A DNA stretch of 63,468 nt from Streptomyces sp. NBC_01717 (GTDB lineage: Bacteria > Actinomycetota > Actinomycetes > Streptomycetales > Streptomycetaceae). A program made the position numbers and the translations under genes. The stretch's first letter is position 1, and each line of letters opens with the position of its first letter. Of the stretch, positions 16,266-24,324 are shown piece after piece. The stretch spans positions 1-63,468 of the forward strand of contig NZ_CP109180.1 of assembly GCF_036248255.1 (NCBI RefSeq). Direction: 5' to 3'. Below the pieces are notes generated by a model, which searched no databases, was not told where the DNA came from, and saw nothing but the letters and a program-made list of their open reading frames with translations.

Positions 16266-17080
16266 AGGTCGATCTCCTCATCGAAGTCGATCTCTGCCGG
16301 TGGGTGGTGACGCTCGGCAGGCTCTGGCGTCCGGTGGTCGGCCGCCGCAGCACGGCCTCGGACCACGGGATCGAGGTCGGGGCGCTTTGGATTGGGGATC
16401 AGGTCAGCGACGGGCTCGTGGCGGCGCACCGTGCGGCCGTCTTCCTGCTTCTCGACGCACCAGGTGACCGTGCCTTTGTCGGTGATGCGGAGCGGCGCAT
16501 GCCCTACTGGCGGGGGCAGGATCTGGTCGGAGACCCGCTGGCCGTCGATGGACAGTCCGCCCTGGTCGGCGACGACCGTGTGGCCGGCGCCGCGCGCCCA
16601 TGCGGGGGCGCGGTCTCCATAGAGACGCGGCTCTTGGCCGACAGCTACGGAGGCCACGATCCGGCCGTGCACAACGACCGCTCCACGGTCGGTGATCTGC
16701 AGGGCCTGGGAGTTGTACGGGTCGCCGGGCAGGCGTGCTTCGGTAGCGGTCGGGGGGCTCACTCCGGGCACCCGCTGGCCGTCGATGCTCACCCCGCGGG
16801 CGTCGACCTCGATGGTGTGGCCGTGCCGTTCGATCGTCAGTCTCGACTCGGCCGCGCTCGGTGCCTGTCCCGCCAGATCGCGGTAGTGCTCCAAGCCGAC
16901 CCGTTCGCTGTATTCGGGCTGCCATGCTTCGCGCGGCGCCATGTCGCGGTGGAAGATTGCCCACTGCTGATCCGTGGCGGGCGGGCCATAGGCATGACCG
17001 CTCGGAGAGGTCGAGGGGTGCCGGTCGGGCATGGCGTCGCCGGTGCGGGTCTCCAGCGCACCGCGCTCCTCGCCCGTCAT
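16262..17080 (-). CDS. Repeat-containing hypothetical protein with shared tail
   Basis: A 272-residue protein starting at the ATG at 17080, which overlaps the previous stop. Two related units can be seen: TIEVDARGVSIDGQRVPG and HTVVADQGGLSIDGQRVSD, each followed by an ITDRGAVVVHGR or ITDKGTVTWCVE strand pair. They suggest two copies of a small beta domain. The C-terminus is Pro/His-rich and ends PAEIDFDEEIDL, containing the tail motif almost twice (AEIDF then EEIDL). Family unknown. It sits between the DUF4326 gene and the DnaB-N gene. Confidence 0.7.
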   Translation of the reverse strand: MTGEERGALETRTGDAMPDRHPSTSPSGHAYGPPATDQQWAIFHRDMAPREAWQPEYSERVGLEHYRDLAGQAPSAAESRLTIERHGHTIEVDARGVSIDGQRVPGVSPPTATEARLPGDPYNSQALQITDRGAVVVHGRIVASVAVGQEPRLYGDRAPAWARGAGHTVVADQGGLSIDGQRVSDQILPPPVGHAPLRITDKGTVTWCVEKQEDGRTVRRHEPVADLIPNPKRPDLDPVVRGRAAAADHRTPEPAERHHPPAEIDFDEEIDL

Positions 17081-17520
17081 AACTGCGCCCCGTCGGCCAG
17101 CTCGGCGAGCACGCGGGCGTGGCACGGATCGCCCTCGGGGCACCAGCAGCCCAACCGCTGGCCCTTGAGCTTGGGCAGCTCGCGGGCGACCAGGGGCTGG
17201 TGGGCGTCGAGCCACTTCCGGTACTTGTCGACGACCTGCTCGGCCGTGCCGTCCTTGCCGACCACGTAGGGGTTGGCGAGCAGGTGCCCGGCGAGGTGCC
17301 AGCCGCCCCGGTACATCGGGCGGCCGACGTAGATGACGTCCCCGATCTCCGGGTCGTCGCGGCGGCCCTTGAGGCAGACCACGGTCGTCGGTCCCGTGGT
17401 GGCCGGAGCCGCGGGCGTCTCGGGTCCGGCGTCGCGTTGCTCCTGGTTCTCGGCGAAGAGGTCGAGGCCCAGCTGCAGGCCGCCCCTCATCTCCGGGTTG
17501 AAGTGGTTGGCGGCCGGCAT
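17077..17520 (-). CDS. DUF4326 domain protein
   Basis: A 147-residue protein with ATG at 17520. Residues 47-140 match DUF4326: VVCLKGRRDDPEIGDVIYVG, then WHLAGHLLANPYVVG, YRKWLDAHQPLV and LGCWCPEGDPCHARVLAEL. The CWC...CHA Cys/His cluster near the end may bind metal. Family function is unknown, though it is common in phage and plasmid DNA. It ends DGAQL, without the shared tail. The stop overlaps the next start by four bases. Confidence 0.85.
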   Translation of the reverse strand: MPAANHFNPEMRGGLQLGLDLFAENQEQRDAGPETPAAPATTGPTTVVCLKGRRDDPEIGDVIYVGRPMYRGGWHLAGHLLANPYVVGKDGTAEQVVDKYRKWLDAHQPLVARELPKLKGQRLGCWCPEGDPCHARVLAELADGAQL

Positions 17521-17795
17521 CAGCTGATCACCGCCGCGAGGGACCGGCCGAAGCTGGTGAGCAGCAGGACGACGACGACGGCGGTGACGATGGCACCGCG
17601 CCCGGTCGCAGCGACGACCTTGACCAGGTCCAGGGGCATCTTGACGGCGATGGCGATGACGGTGACGACGTAGGTGATGATCGCGGCGCCGATCATGTTG
17701 CCCAGTCCGGCCCCGGTGTTGAGGAGTAGAAAGGCGACCAGTACAGCCATGAAGATCGCCGCCCATGCGGCCTTGTGCTCACGCGTGACGTTCAT
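17520..17795 (-). CDS. Small three-segment membrane protein
   Basis: A 91-residue protein dominated by three hydrophobic segments: AAIFMAVLVAFLLL, IGAAIITYVVTVIAIAV and AIVTAVVVVLLL. It overlaps the DUF4326 start (TGATG) and the upstream stop. It is likely an inner-membrane part of whatever the operon builds. No motif. Confidence 0.65.
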   Translation of the reverse strand: MNVTREHKAAWAAIFMAVLVAFLLLNTGAGLGNMIGAAIITYVVTVIAIAVKMPLDLVKVVAATGRGAIVTAVVVVLLLTSFGRSLAAVIS

Positions 17796-18079
17796 CGGGT
17801 CACCGCCGTACGCGGGAGCGGGAGGGGAATCGTGACGGCGGCGGTCTCGACTGCGAGCAGGCAGGTCCGCATGTGAGCCGCGGCGGTCTCGGGGTGCCTG
17901 CCGTACTCGTGGGCGAGTTCGGCAAGTGCGGTGGCCGCGCCCTCGGGCCCGAGGCGGGCGGCGGTCTCGTGGATGAGTTCGCGGGTCCGGGCCGGGTTCG
18001 CCGCGAACTCAGCGGTGGGTACCTGGGAGACGAACAGGAACGTGGCGAGCGTCGTGGCGACGCGCGAGGTTGAACGCAC
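17792..18079 (-). CDS. Small helical hypothetical protein
   Basis: A 95-residue protein. The GTG at 18079 has GGAGG five bases upstream, so I prefer it to the TTG at 18094. The N-terminus (TLATFLFVSQVPTAEF) could be a weak membrane or signal segment. Residues 30-85 are helical (ELIHETAARLGPEGAATALA). Function unknown. It is coupled to the next gene by overlap. Confidence 0.6.
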   Translation of the reverse strand: MRSTSRVATTLATFLFVSQVPTAEFAANPARTRELIHETAARLGPEGAATALAELAHEYGRHPETAAAHMRTCLLAVETAAVTIPLPLPRTAVTR

Positions 18080-18125
18080 AGCAGCCTCCGGCAAGGGAGA
18101 AGAAGAGACAGGGGGTCCGGCTCGA

Positions 18126-18159
18126 CCCCGGGCGGGGCGGGTCGCTCATCCGCCCGGGG
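18126..18159. terminator. Internal stem-loop within the operon
   Basis: CCCCGGGCGG at 18126-18135 pairs with CCGCCCGGGG at 18150-18159 across 14 bases, between the 43-residue gene and the 18079 gene. It may weaken read-through into the rest of the operon or protect an mRNA end. Confidence 0.5.
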
Positions 18160-18174
18160 CGAGGTGGGGAGTGG

Positions 18175-18306
18175 TCAGCCGTTGCCGTTGCCCTCGCGGG
18201 CGGCACGGGCGCGCTCGGCGGCCTCGGCGGCCTCCTGCGCGCGGCGCAGCGCCTCGCTGGCGGCGGGATCCTGGATGACGGCGGTGATACCGATGGCGGC
18301 AATCAC
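18175..18306 (-). CDS. 43-residue membrane peptide
   Basis: From the GTG at 18306 the frame reads MIAAIGITAVIQDPAASEAL, then an Ala/Glu/Arg-rich helix ending GNGNG. A short hydrophobic N-terminus and a charged helix make a plausible small membrane-anchored peptide. The frame is open upstream, so a longer form beginning inside the 18312-18641 gene is possible. No clear Shine-Dalgarno, and it probably relies on coupling. Confidence 0.45.
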   Translation of the reverse strand: MIAAIGITAVIQDPAASEALRRAQEAAEAAERARAAREGNGNG

Positions 18307-18311
18307 GGCGG

Positions 18312-18641
18312 TCAGCCGACCAGCAGCGCGGTACGCGAGTGCGGGCGCACGGGCTCCGCGGAGTCCTGCCGGCCGTCCCGCTCGTGCGGGGTCGGACGCA
18401 GGGGAAGCTGCAGCTTCGTCTCGGCGTGCACGGGGTTGTCGCAGGTGACGACGCCGTTGCGGGTGACCACGCTCTCGAAGTCGCGGCAGTCGCGGCACTT
18501 CGGGCCGATCCGCCCAACGACTGCGAGGCGCGGGCCGGTGAGAACCGGCAGGGCGCGGATGCCCTCGGGCGACAGGCGCAGGGCGGGCAGATCATCGACC
18601 GCGACGTTGGCGCCGGGGATGAAGCTGAGAGAATTACGCAC
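18312..18641 (-). CDS. First gene of the operon, Cys-containing hypothetical protein
   Basis: A 109-residue protein. The GTG at 18641 has GGAGGG six bases upstream. The central segment KCRDCRDFESVVTRNGVVTC holds three Cys that could bind a metal. The N-terminal part is strand-rich (LSFIPGANVAVDDLPALRL). The last 25 residues are Pro/Arg/His-rich. It heads the minus-strand operon, whose leader contains the hairpins at 18710-18766. Function unknown. Confidence 0.65.
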   Translation of the reverse strand: MRNSLSFIPGANVAVDDLPALRLSPEGIRALPVLTGPRLAVVGRIGPKCRDCRDFESVVTRNGVVTCDNPVHAETKLQLPLRPTPHERDGRQDSAEPVRPHSRTALLVG

Positions 18642-18709
18642 GGAGATCCCTCCAACTAGGGGTGTCTCGATCCGGAAGGCGGTTGCAACGCCTGTCCGGG
18701 GTGTAGTCA

Positions 18710-18766
18710 GGGCCTGCAAGCCCTGACTGGAGAGGGGTTCGGGGCCTGCAAGCCCTGGGCCCCTCT
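18710..18766. promoter_or_regulatory. Hairpin leader with repeated GGGCCTGCAAGCCCTG
   Basis: The 16-base unit GGGCCTGCAAGCCCTG occurs at 18710-18725 and 18742-18757, and each copy can fold on itself (GGGC/GCCC). An outer stem AGAGGGG (18731-18737) with CCCCTCT (18760-18766) encloses the second copy. The block lies in the leader of the minus-strand operon and could act as an attenuator. Confidence 0.5.
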
Positions 18767-18798
18767 CGCTCTTCTATTAAGCTTCCCCCTAGCCAGCT

Positions 18799-18854
18799 TG
18801 TCAACATTATTGGATTCTTGATTTCTGGAATGTTGGCAACCATGCATGTTGGCA
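18799..18854. promoter_or_regulatory. Operator candidate between the divergent operons
   Basis: Three copies of a ten-base box lie in an AT-rich stretch: TGTCAACATT at 18799 (inverted), AATGTTGGCA at 18829 and CATGTTGGCA at 18845. This is the most AT-rich DNA nearby and probably holds both divergent promoters. A ribbon-helix-helix gene starts 92 bases away, so autoregulation by that protein is a natural inference. Confidence 0.6.
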
Positions 18855-18946
18855 TTACAGTTAGCGGGCAAGCACGGAAGCCATGAAGTCAACGAGAGGG
18901 CCATAGGGTGCTCGGAACACTGGAACGACCCATCACAGGAGCCAAC

Positions 18947-19135
18947 GTGCCGCAGCAGGGCGAACCGCAGCCTCAGGTGCCCGACGAGGAGCCTGAGGAG
19001 CGCGTCAATTTCAGCGCCCGTGTCCGCGTGTCCGTACGGAAGAGGGCCAAGCTCTACGCGGCCGGCCACGACGTGAGTCTGCAAGACCTCGTGGACGCGG
19101 CGCTGGACGACTACCTCACCCGACACAACGCATAA
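18947..19135 (+). CDS. Ribbon-helix-helix regulator
   Basis: A 62-residue protein. The GTG at 18947 has AGGAG six bases upstream. Residues 20-58 (VNFSARVRVSVRKRAKLYAA, then SLQDLVDAALDDYL) fit a ribbon-helix-helix fold: a short basic beta strand, helix, turn and helix. The N-terminus is acidic and Gln/Pro-rich. Such proteins regulate transfer or partition operons (as CopG, ParG and accessory relaxosome proteins do). It heads the operon with the coupling protein. Its likely sites are the boxes at 18799-18854. Confidence 0.7.
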   Translation: MPQQGEPQPQVPDEEPEERVNFSARVRVSVRKRAKLYAAGHDVSLQDLVDAALDDYLTRHNA

Positions 19136-19143
19136 AAACGCCC

Positions 19144-19165
19144 CAGCGGTGCGTCATCACCGCTG
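19144..19165. terminator. Hairpin after the regulator gene
   Basis: CAGCGGTG at 19144-19151 pairs with CACCGCTG at 19158-19165 over a 6-base loop. It starts 8 bases past the regulator stop and 52 bases before the next gene, so it could reduce read-through and keep the regulator in excess over the operon. Confidence 0.5.
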
Positions 19166-19195
19166 AGGCTCGACGCAAATTGGGAGTTGACCTAG

Positions 19196-21157
19196 ATGCG
19201 CCACGACCAGGGTACGGGCACCGATCCGTACTGGTCAGCAGCTGAATTCAACCAGGTGGACTGGCTCGGGACCGCTCACCGGATCCTGACCGACACGCCC
19301 GCCTGGATCCTCATCGTCACGGGCGCCGTCGTCGTGGTCGTCCTCTTCCTGGTCCAGTACCTCACGGTCCGCAAGATCGTCTCCGACCGGAAGCAGACGG
19401 CAGCAGAGCGGCAGCGCATCCGCGAGACGGAGGGCGCGGAAGCAGCCCAGATGCTCGGGGGCATGGGGCCCGCCGGCCGCGTCGCTCTGGGCGGCGTCCT
19501 GGTGAGCCTGTACGGCCTGTGGGGATTCGCGCGCGGCACGGCGGAACTGCCGTTCGTCATCGCGATCGGGTTCTGCGCGATGTTCGACGTGATGGAACTG
19601 CAGCTGTTCCGGATGCTCTACCAGACCGCAGACCCGCGCCTGGGCAAGACTCGGCAGTATCAGCTCATGCACGGCACGGCCTGGGGGCTGGTCACGCTCA
19701 GCGCCATAGCGAACTTCATGCACGCGCCGAACGCGGTCAGCGCGCCCTTCATGGCTGTGATGCCCGCTGCTGCGGCCTGGGTGATCGAGCTGGAGCTGCG
19801 CAAGCGGATGGCCGGCAGCGAAAAGAAGGAGCAGGACAAGGGCAGCGGCGGACCGATCCGCCTGGTCGTCAAGATCTGGCACAAGGTGTGGGCCGCCATC
19901 TACGGCGCCGCCGGCATCGACCCGGGCGAGAAGAACAGCGAGATGGCGCAGAAGGCGCTGGGCCGCAAGGCAGCGAAGCGCGCCTACGAATTGCGCCTGA
20001 GCCTGGAGCGCCAGCAGAACCTGCAGCAGCAGATCGACGACCTCAAGGGCGAAGAGCCCAGCAGGGAGAAGACCCGCCGGGTCGGGGCCCTGCAGGCCGA
20101 GCTGGACGCCCTCGCGAAGCGCACCCGGCGCCCGCGTAACCGTGCTCAGAAGGTGCTGATGCGCGGCGACCTCCACGAACCGGCCGCGACGCTCGAACTG
20201 CTGCGCCGGATGGCCTGGCTGACGCGTACGGACGACGTGGCGCTGCTGACGTACGGCCCGGACAGCAAGGCCAAGCAGATCATGGAGGAGCTGAACATCG
20301 CGGCGAACGCCGACTTCGTCGAGGCGAGCAACCGTGCGGCCGAGATCGACGCCCGCGCGGCAGAGGTCGACAAGGCCCGCCAGCAGGCGGAGGAATCCGT
20401 CAAGAAGGCCCAGGAGCAGCTCGCGCTGCTGCTCGAAGAAGTCGAGGCCACCAAGAAGGACGCGGCAACCGCCGCGGAGCGGGCAGCCAAGGAGAAGGAG
20501 AAGGAGAAGGAGCGGCTGCGCCTCCTGCAGGAGGAACGGGAGCGCCTGGAGAACAGCGACGCCACGGCCGGTCAGCTCTACCAGAAGACGGTCAGGGAAC
20601 TGGAGCAGACCCGCGCGCAGCTCACCGCGCTCATGGAGGAGCGGGGGAAGCTCGCCGGCACGACCACCGACGTGCAGCGGGAAGCCACTCAGGCCCGGGA
20701 GGAAGTCCTGCGGCTCGAAGGCGTGCAGAAGGCCCTGGAGGAGCGGCTGGGTACGGCCGCGGAGGAGCGCGAACGGCTGACCACGGCTGCGGCCGACGCG
20801 CAGAAGGAAGCGCGCGAGGCGCGCGAGCAGGTGCTGCGTCTGGAGGAGCGGCTGGCCTCGGTCGAGCGGCTGCAGGCGGCCGGAGTTCCGGCGCGGACCC
20901 AGCAGTCCGGACGGGTCGACGCCCGGATCGGCACTGCGGGCGGAGACACCCGCCAGCGCATCCGCGAGCTGCTCGGTGAGATGAGCCTCGAGGAGCGGGC
21001 CCAGTCTCAGCGGAAGATCGCCGCGCAGCTCATGGACCAGGTCGGCCTCGGTCTGGACGCAGTCCGCAACCACCTGCGGGCCATCGACCAGGAAGACGAA
21101 CAGGCGGGCGTACCCAGTCCCCGTACACACCCGTCGGAGCCGGACCTCGCGCGGTGA
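19196..21157 (+). CDS. Large membrane coiled-coil protein, DUF2637-like N-terminus
   Basis: A 653-residue protein with GGGAG upstream of the ATG. Membrane segments: residues 35-57 (WILIVTGAVVVVVLFLV), then three more around 100-200 (VALGGVLVSLYGLWGFA, LPFVIAIGFCAMFDV and PFMAVMPAAAAWVIELELR). This part resembles the DUF2637/SpdB-type membrane domain of actinobacterial plasmids. Residues 370-585 are an uninterrupted charged coiled coil. Residues 600-640 (RQRIRELLGEMSLEERAQSQ, then VRNHLRAI) look like a winged helix. It sits directly upstream of the coupling protein and may link it to DNA or to the channel. Inferred role: transfer-associated scaffold. Confidence 0.75.
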   Translation: MRHDQGTGTDPYWSAAEFNQVDWLGTAHRILTDTPAWILIVTGAVVVVVLFLVQYLTVRKIVSDRKQTAAERQRIRETEGAEAAQMLGGMGPAGRVALGGVLVSLYGLWGFARGTAELPFVIAIGFCAMFDVMELQLFRMLYQTADPRLGKTRQYQLMHGTAWGLVTLSAIANFMHAPNAVSAPFMAVMPAAAAWVIELELRKRMAGSEKKEQDKGSGGPIRLVVKIWHKVWAAIYGAAGIDPGEKNSEMAQKALGRKAAKRAYELRLSLERQQNLQQQIDDLKGEEPSREKTRRVGALQAELDALAKRTRRPRNRAQKVLMRGDLHEPAATLELLRRMAWLTRTDDVALLTYGPDSKAKQIMEELNIAANADFVEASNRAAEIDARAAEVDKARQQAEESVKKAQEQLALLLEEVEATKKDAATAAERAAKEKEKEKERLRLLQEERERLENSDATAGQLYQKTVRELEQTRAQLTALMEERGKLAGTTTDVQREATQAREEVLRLEGVQKALEERLGTAAEERERLTTAAADAQKEAREAREQVLRLEERLASVERLQAAGVPARTQQSGRVDARIGTAGGDTRQRIRELLGEMSLEERAQSQRKIAAQLMDQVGLGLDAVRNHLRAIDQEDEQAGVPSPRTHPSEPDLAR

Positions 21158-21277
21158 GCCCGGGAGTCAGCGGAAGCTCCGCACTTGTCAGCGCAGCGAC
21201 ATATACAGACAGGAGTGGCCCCGGTGCTGACTGAGCTTGGCGGCTACAGCACCGGGGCCCCAACGAAGGGAACCTTC

Positions 21278-23500
21278 GTGAACGACAACAGTAAGGCCAG
21301 CACCCAGACCGACTCGACCTCGACTGCCCCGTCCTCGCCCGACGAGCAGACAGCGGTCGAACACCAGCAGCAGGTCCACCGAAGCCCGCTGTTCAGCGAG
21401 GCCCCCTTCTGGCGCGGGTCGGGTGTGCGCGTCACAGCGCTCGCCGCGCCCACCACGTTCATCGCGGCCGGGGAGGTCACCCCCGCTGACAGCATCTCCG
21501 ACGCGGGAGACCTCGGGACGATCCTCAGCGGCCTGGCCGAGGGCGTCGGTACATTCTTCGCTGCGCAGCCGCTCCTGGCGAGCGGCCTGACCATCGGCCT
21601 GGCCGGCGCGGGCTACATGTACGTGAAGACGAACGTGAACTTCGGCCGCGAGACCGACGGCTTCGCCAGCAGGAAGCGGCTCAAGAAACAGATGACACGC
21701 CGCCAGCTGGTCAAGAAGCGCAAGATCCTGCGGCCCAGCCTCAAGGACATGCCCGCGCGGAAGGTGCCGACCAACGCAGTCGGCTTCTACATCGGACGCG
21801 ACCGCAAGACCGGCCTGCACCTGTACGCGGCGATCGAGGAATCCTCCCTGATGCTCGCCCCGATGGGCGCGGGCAAGACGGCCAAGCTCGGCAACTGGCT
21901 GCTGGACGCGGTCGGCGCGGTGCTGGCGACCAGCACGAAGTACGACATCGTCGAGCTGACCGAAGCGATCCGGGCCCGGGTCGGCAACATCCTGATCTGG
22001 AACCCGGAAGGCCTGGCCGACCGGCCCTCGAACATCGCCTGGGATCCGGCCATCGGCTGCTCGGACCCGCTGCTCGGCATCGAGCGGTCCAAGCGGCGGG
22101 CCAAGTCTCTGCTGGAGGGGAGCGACTTCACCAAGGGGATGGAGAACCGCAACTTCTGGACCTCCAGCTCGTACCGGGTCCTCAAGGCGTTCCTCTGGGC
22201 GGCCGACGCGGAAGGGCTGAGCCTGATCGACGTGGCCCGGTGGTCGAAGCAGCCGCACCGCTACGAAGCGATCGAGATCTTCAAGAAGCACTCGGACATT
22301 GCGCCCCGCGGCTGGCAGGACGACCTCGAGCAGCAGCAGAAGGTCGACGGCAAGGCCACCACGCTGGAGAACATCTTCGGCACGCTGAGCCAGACGTTCA
22401 TGTTCCTCGACTCTCCGGACATTCAGCAGGTGATCCTGTCGGCTCACCGCCCCGACGCGCAGTTCGACGTCGAGGCGTACCTGCGCTCTCGGGACACGCT
22501 CTACATGCTCGGCAACGACTCCGACGTCGGCGGCATGGGCCCGCTGTTCACCTGCCTGACCAGCGAGGTCTACGCGGGAGCGCGGGCCATGGCGTCCCGC
22601 GCGCAGGGCGGCCGGCTGGACCCGCCAATGACGTTCGTCCTGGACGAAGCGGCCCTCATCTGCAGCGTGCCGCTGCAGCGCTGGACCGCTGACAGCCGGG
22701 GCATCGGCATCACGATCCACTCGGTCTTCCAGTCCCCGGCGCAGATCTACGAGCGATACGGAAAGTACGCGTACCAGACGATCTGGGACAACTGCGTGAA
22801 GCTCATCCTCGGTGGCCTGAGCAACGACGAACACCTCGAATCACTGTCCCGGCTGACCGGCAAGAAGCGGGTCAAGCAGGAGACGGAGTCACAGTCGAGC
22901 TCGGGGGGCCCGAACGCCACCTCGAACCGCTCCTCCTCCTATACCTGGGTGGAAAAGCCCACCCTGGAGGTCTCCGACATCATGTACCTCGACCCGGGCG
23001 AGATCCTGATGTTCCGCAAGTACCTCGGCGGGCCGGTCGTCGCGACCTACACCCCGGTGTGGGACCGCAAGGACGTCAAGAGCGTCGTACGGGACACCAA
23101 GCGGGCGGCCAAGGCCGAACTCAAGGCGCGCAAGCGCAAGCTCGCCACGGTGCCGACGGCCCCGGAAGGCAGCCCGTGGGTTGCTGCTCCGGCCCCGGAC
23201 GCGTGGGGACCGCAGCCTGAGGAGCCCTGGGCGCCTCCCGTCCCGGCGGCTGAGGTCAGCGGCGGCTTCCCCGGCCCGCGTCACCATCTGCGGGTCGTGC
23301 CCGGCGAGGTGGTCGACCTGCCCGCGCCCCAGGCGCTGCCGGAGCAGCCCTCGTTCGAACCGACCGCGCACCTGGTGCCGGAGCAGCCCGCGGTGAAGGC
23401 GGAGCCCGAGCAGCTGCGCGACACCGGTACCGCCGGACCGAGCAAGCCAACCGGACCGACCCGGCGTCGGCCCGACCCGGATGACATGGGGGCCTTCTGA
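21278..23500 (+). CDS. Type IV coupling protein (VirD4/TraG-like ATPase)
   Basis: A 740-residue ATPase. I chose the GTG at 21278 (GAAGGG seven bases upstream) over earlier in-frame GTG codons. An N-terminal Ser/Thr/Gln-rich region precedes a hydrophobic segment near residues 95-135. The ATPase has Walker A APMGAGKT, the GNILIWNPEG strand, Walker B FVLDEAALIC, and the RGIGITIHSVFQSPAQIYER segment typical of the family. It then has a DNA/relaxase-recognition region and a Pro-rich tail ending DPDDMGAF. It would dock the relaxase and its DNA to the channel. The stop overlaps the DUF4913 gene (ATGA). Confidence 0.9.
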   Translation: MNDNSKASTQTDSTSTAPSSPDEQTAVEHQQQVHRSPLFSEAPFWRGSGVRVTALAAPTTFIAAGEVTPADSISDAGDLGTILSGLAEGVGTFFAAQPLLASGLTIGLAGAGYMYVKTNVNFGRETDGFASRKRLKKQMTRRQLVKKRKILRPSLKDMPARKVPTNAVGFYIGRDRKTGLHLYAAIEESSLMLAPMGAGKTAKLGNWLLDAVGAVLATSTKYDIVELTEAIRARVGNILIWNPEGLADRPSNIAWDPAIGCSDPLLGIERSKRRAKSLLEGSDFTKGMENRNFWTSSSYRVLKAFLWAADAEGLSLIDVARWSKQPHRYEAIEIFKKHSDIAPRGWQDDLEQQQKVDGKATTLENIFGTLSQTFMFLDSPDIQQVILSAHRPDAQFDVEAYLRSRDTLYMLGNDSDVGGMGPLFTCLTSEVYAGARAMASRAQGGRLDPPMTFVLDEAALICSVPLQRWTADSRGIGITIHSVFQSPAQIYERYGKYAYQTIWDNCVKLILGGLSNDEHLESLSRLTGKKRVKQETESQSSSGGPNATSNRSSSYTWVEKPTLEVSDIMYLDPGEILMFRKYLGGPVVATYTPVWDRKDVKSVVRDTKRAAKAELKARKRKLATVPTAPEGSPWVAAPAPDAWGPQPEEPWAPPVPAAEVSGGFPGPRHHLRVVPGEVVDLPAPQALPEQPSFEPTAHLVPEQPAVKAEPEQLRDTGTAGPSKPTGPTRRRPDPDDMGAF

Positions 23501-24183
23501 TGAAGCTGGAACCGGGGGACATGCTCCTCGCGCTGGCCCGGGACCTCTCGGAGACCCGGACCACCCTCAATTCCGGTCTGGAGGAGGTCGTCGGACGCCT
23601 GAAGATCCTGGAGGGTGCGGAGTTCGGCGACGCCATCGCGGGGCTGCGAAAGCTGCTCGGTGACGTCGTCGTCGCGGTTCAGGAGCTGCAGGCCGAACCG
23701 GAGGAAGAGGAGGAGCCGGAGGGGCCGGGCACGGCGCCGGACTGGACCTCGGTCGACAAGGAGCAGTGCGAGGAGCTGTGGGACTGGCTGCTGACCTGGT
23801 GCGGCAAGATCCTGCTGCCCGTCTACGCCCGGGACGTCTGGCGGCCGTGCTGGTACCGCCACCAGCAGCTGCGTATCCAGCTGACGTGGCTGTGCGCCTA
23901 CTGGCACTGGTCGTACCAGAAGACGGCCCCACCGACCCGCGCGGCCGAGTGGCACACGCGGTGGTGGCCGGCCGTCGAGAAGTTCATGGCAAAGGAGCTG
24001 CAGGACTGCGGCTACGTCAGCGAGAGCTTGCGTGAGCCGCTCCACGCGATCCCGCATGACGGGGACGACGCGCTCGCTTATGACGACTTCGCCGACCACG
24101 GGCTGACCGACTGGGTGGCCAAGGACATCGCCCGGCGCCCGGATCCGGAGAAGAAGCGAAGCAAGCAGAACCCGGGTGACTGA
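23500..24183 (+). CDS. DUF4913 domain protein
   Basis: A 227-residue protein. Residues 1-60 form a helical region and residues 68-76 are an acidic run (EPEEEEEPEGP). The DUF4913 domain follows (residues 85-165): LWDWLLTWCGKILLPVYARD, WRPCWYRHQQLRIQLTWLCA and the AEWHTRWWPAVEKFM segment, very rich in Trp. This family is confined largely to actinobacterial plasmids, where it follows the coupling protein. A role in substrate docking is plausible but unproven. Operon end: a 42-bp palindrome follows. Confidence 0.85.
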   Translation: MKLEPGDMLLALARDLSETRTTLNSGLEEVVGRLKILEGAEFGDAIAGLRKLLGDVVVAVQELQAEPEEEEEPEGPGTAPDWTSVDKEQCEELWDWLLTWCGKILLPVYARDVWRPCWYRHQQLRIQLTWLCAYWHWSYQKTAPPTRAAEWHTRWWPAVEKFMAKELQDCGYVSESLREPLHAIPHDGDDALAYDDFADHGLTDWVAKDIARRPDPEKKRSKQNPGD

Positions 24184-24198
24184 CCGGTCCTGACAGCA

Positions 24199-24240
24199 GC
24201 GGAAGGGGAGTCACCCAAATTTGGGTGACTCCCCTTCCGC
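24199..24240. terminator. 42-bp perfect palindrome, bidirectional terminator
   Basis: Bases 24199-24219 pair without mismatch with 24220-24240, centred on AAATTT. It lies 15 bases past the DUF4913 stop and before the convergent parB-like gene (ends 24325), so it can end both operons. A loop-free perfect palindrome of this length is unusual and could extrude as a cruciform. Confidence 0.8.
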
Positions 24241-24324
24241 ATGCCCGGGCTCGCCTACCGCTCCTTGAACACGTCCTCAGCCCACCCGGCCCCGCCACCC
24301 GGGAGCAGCCGCCACCCGGACGGG

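Noticed and set aside
19235..21130. A 631-codon open frame antisense to the membrane coiled-coil protein
   Set aside because: Leu/Arg/Gly-rich mirror of the heptad-rich coding strand. It has no start signal and no recognisable domain.
21188..22834. Long open frame antisense to the coupling protein
   Set aside because: No motif or start signal, and the coupling protein on the other strand is clear.
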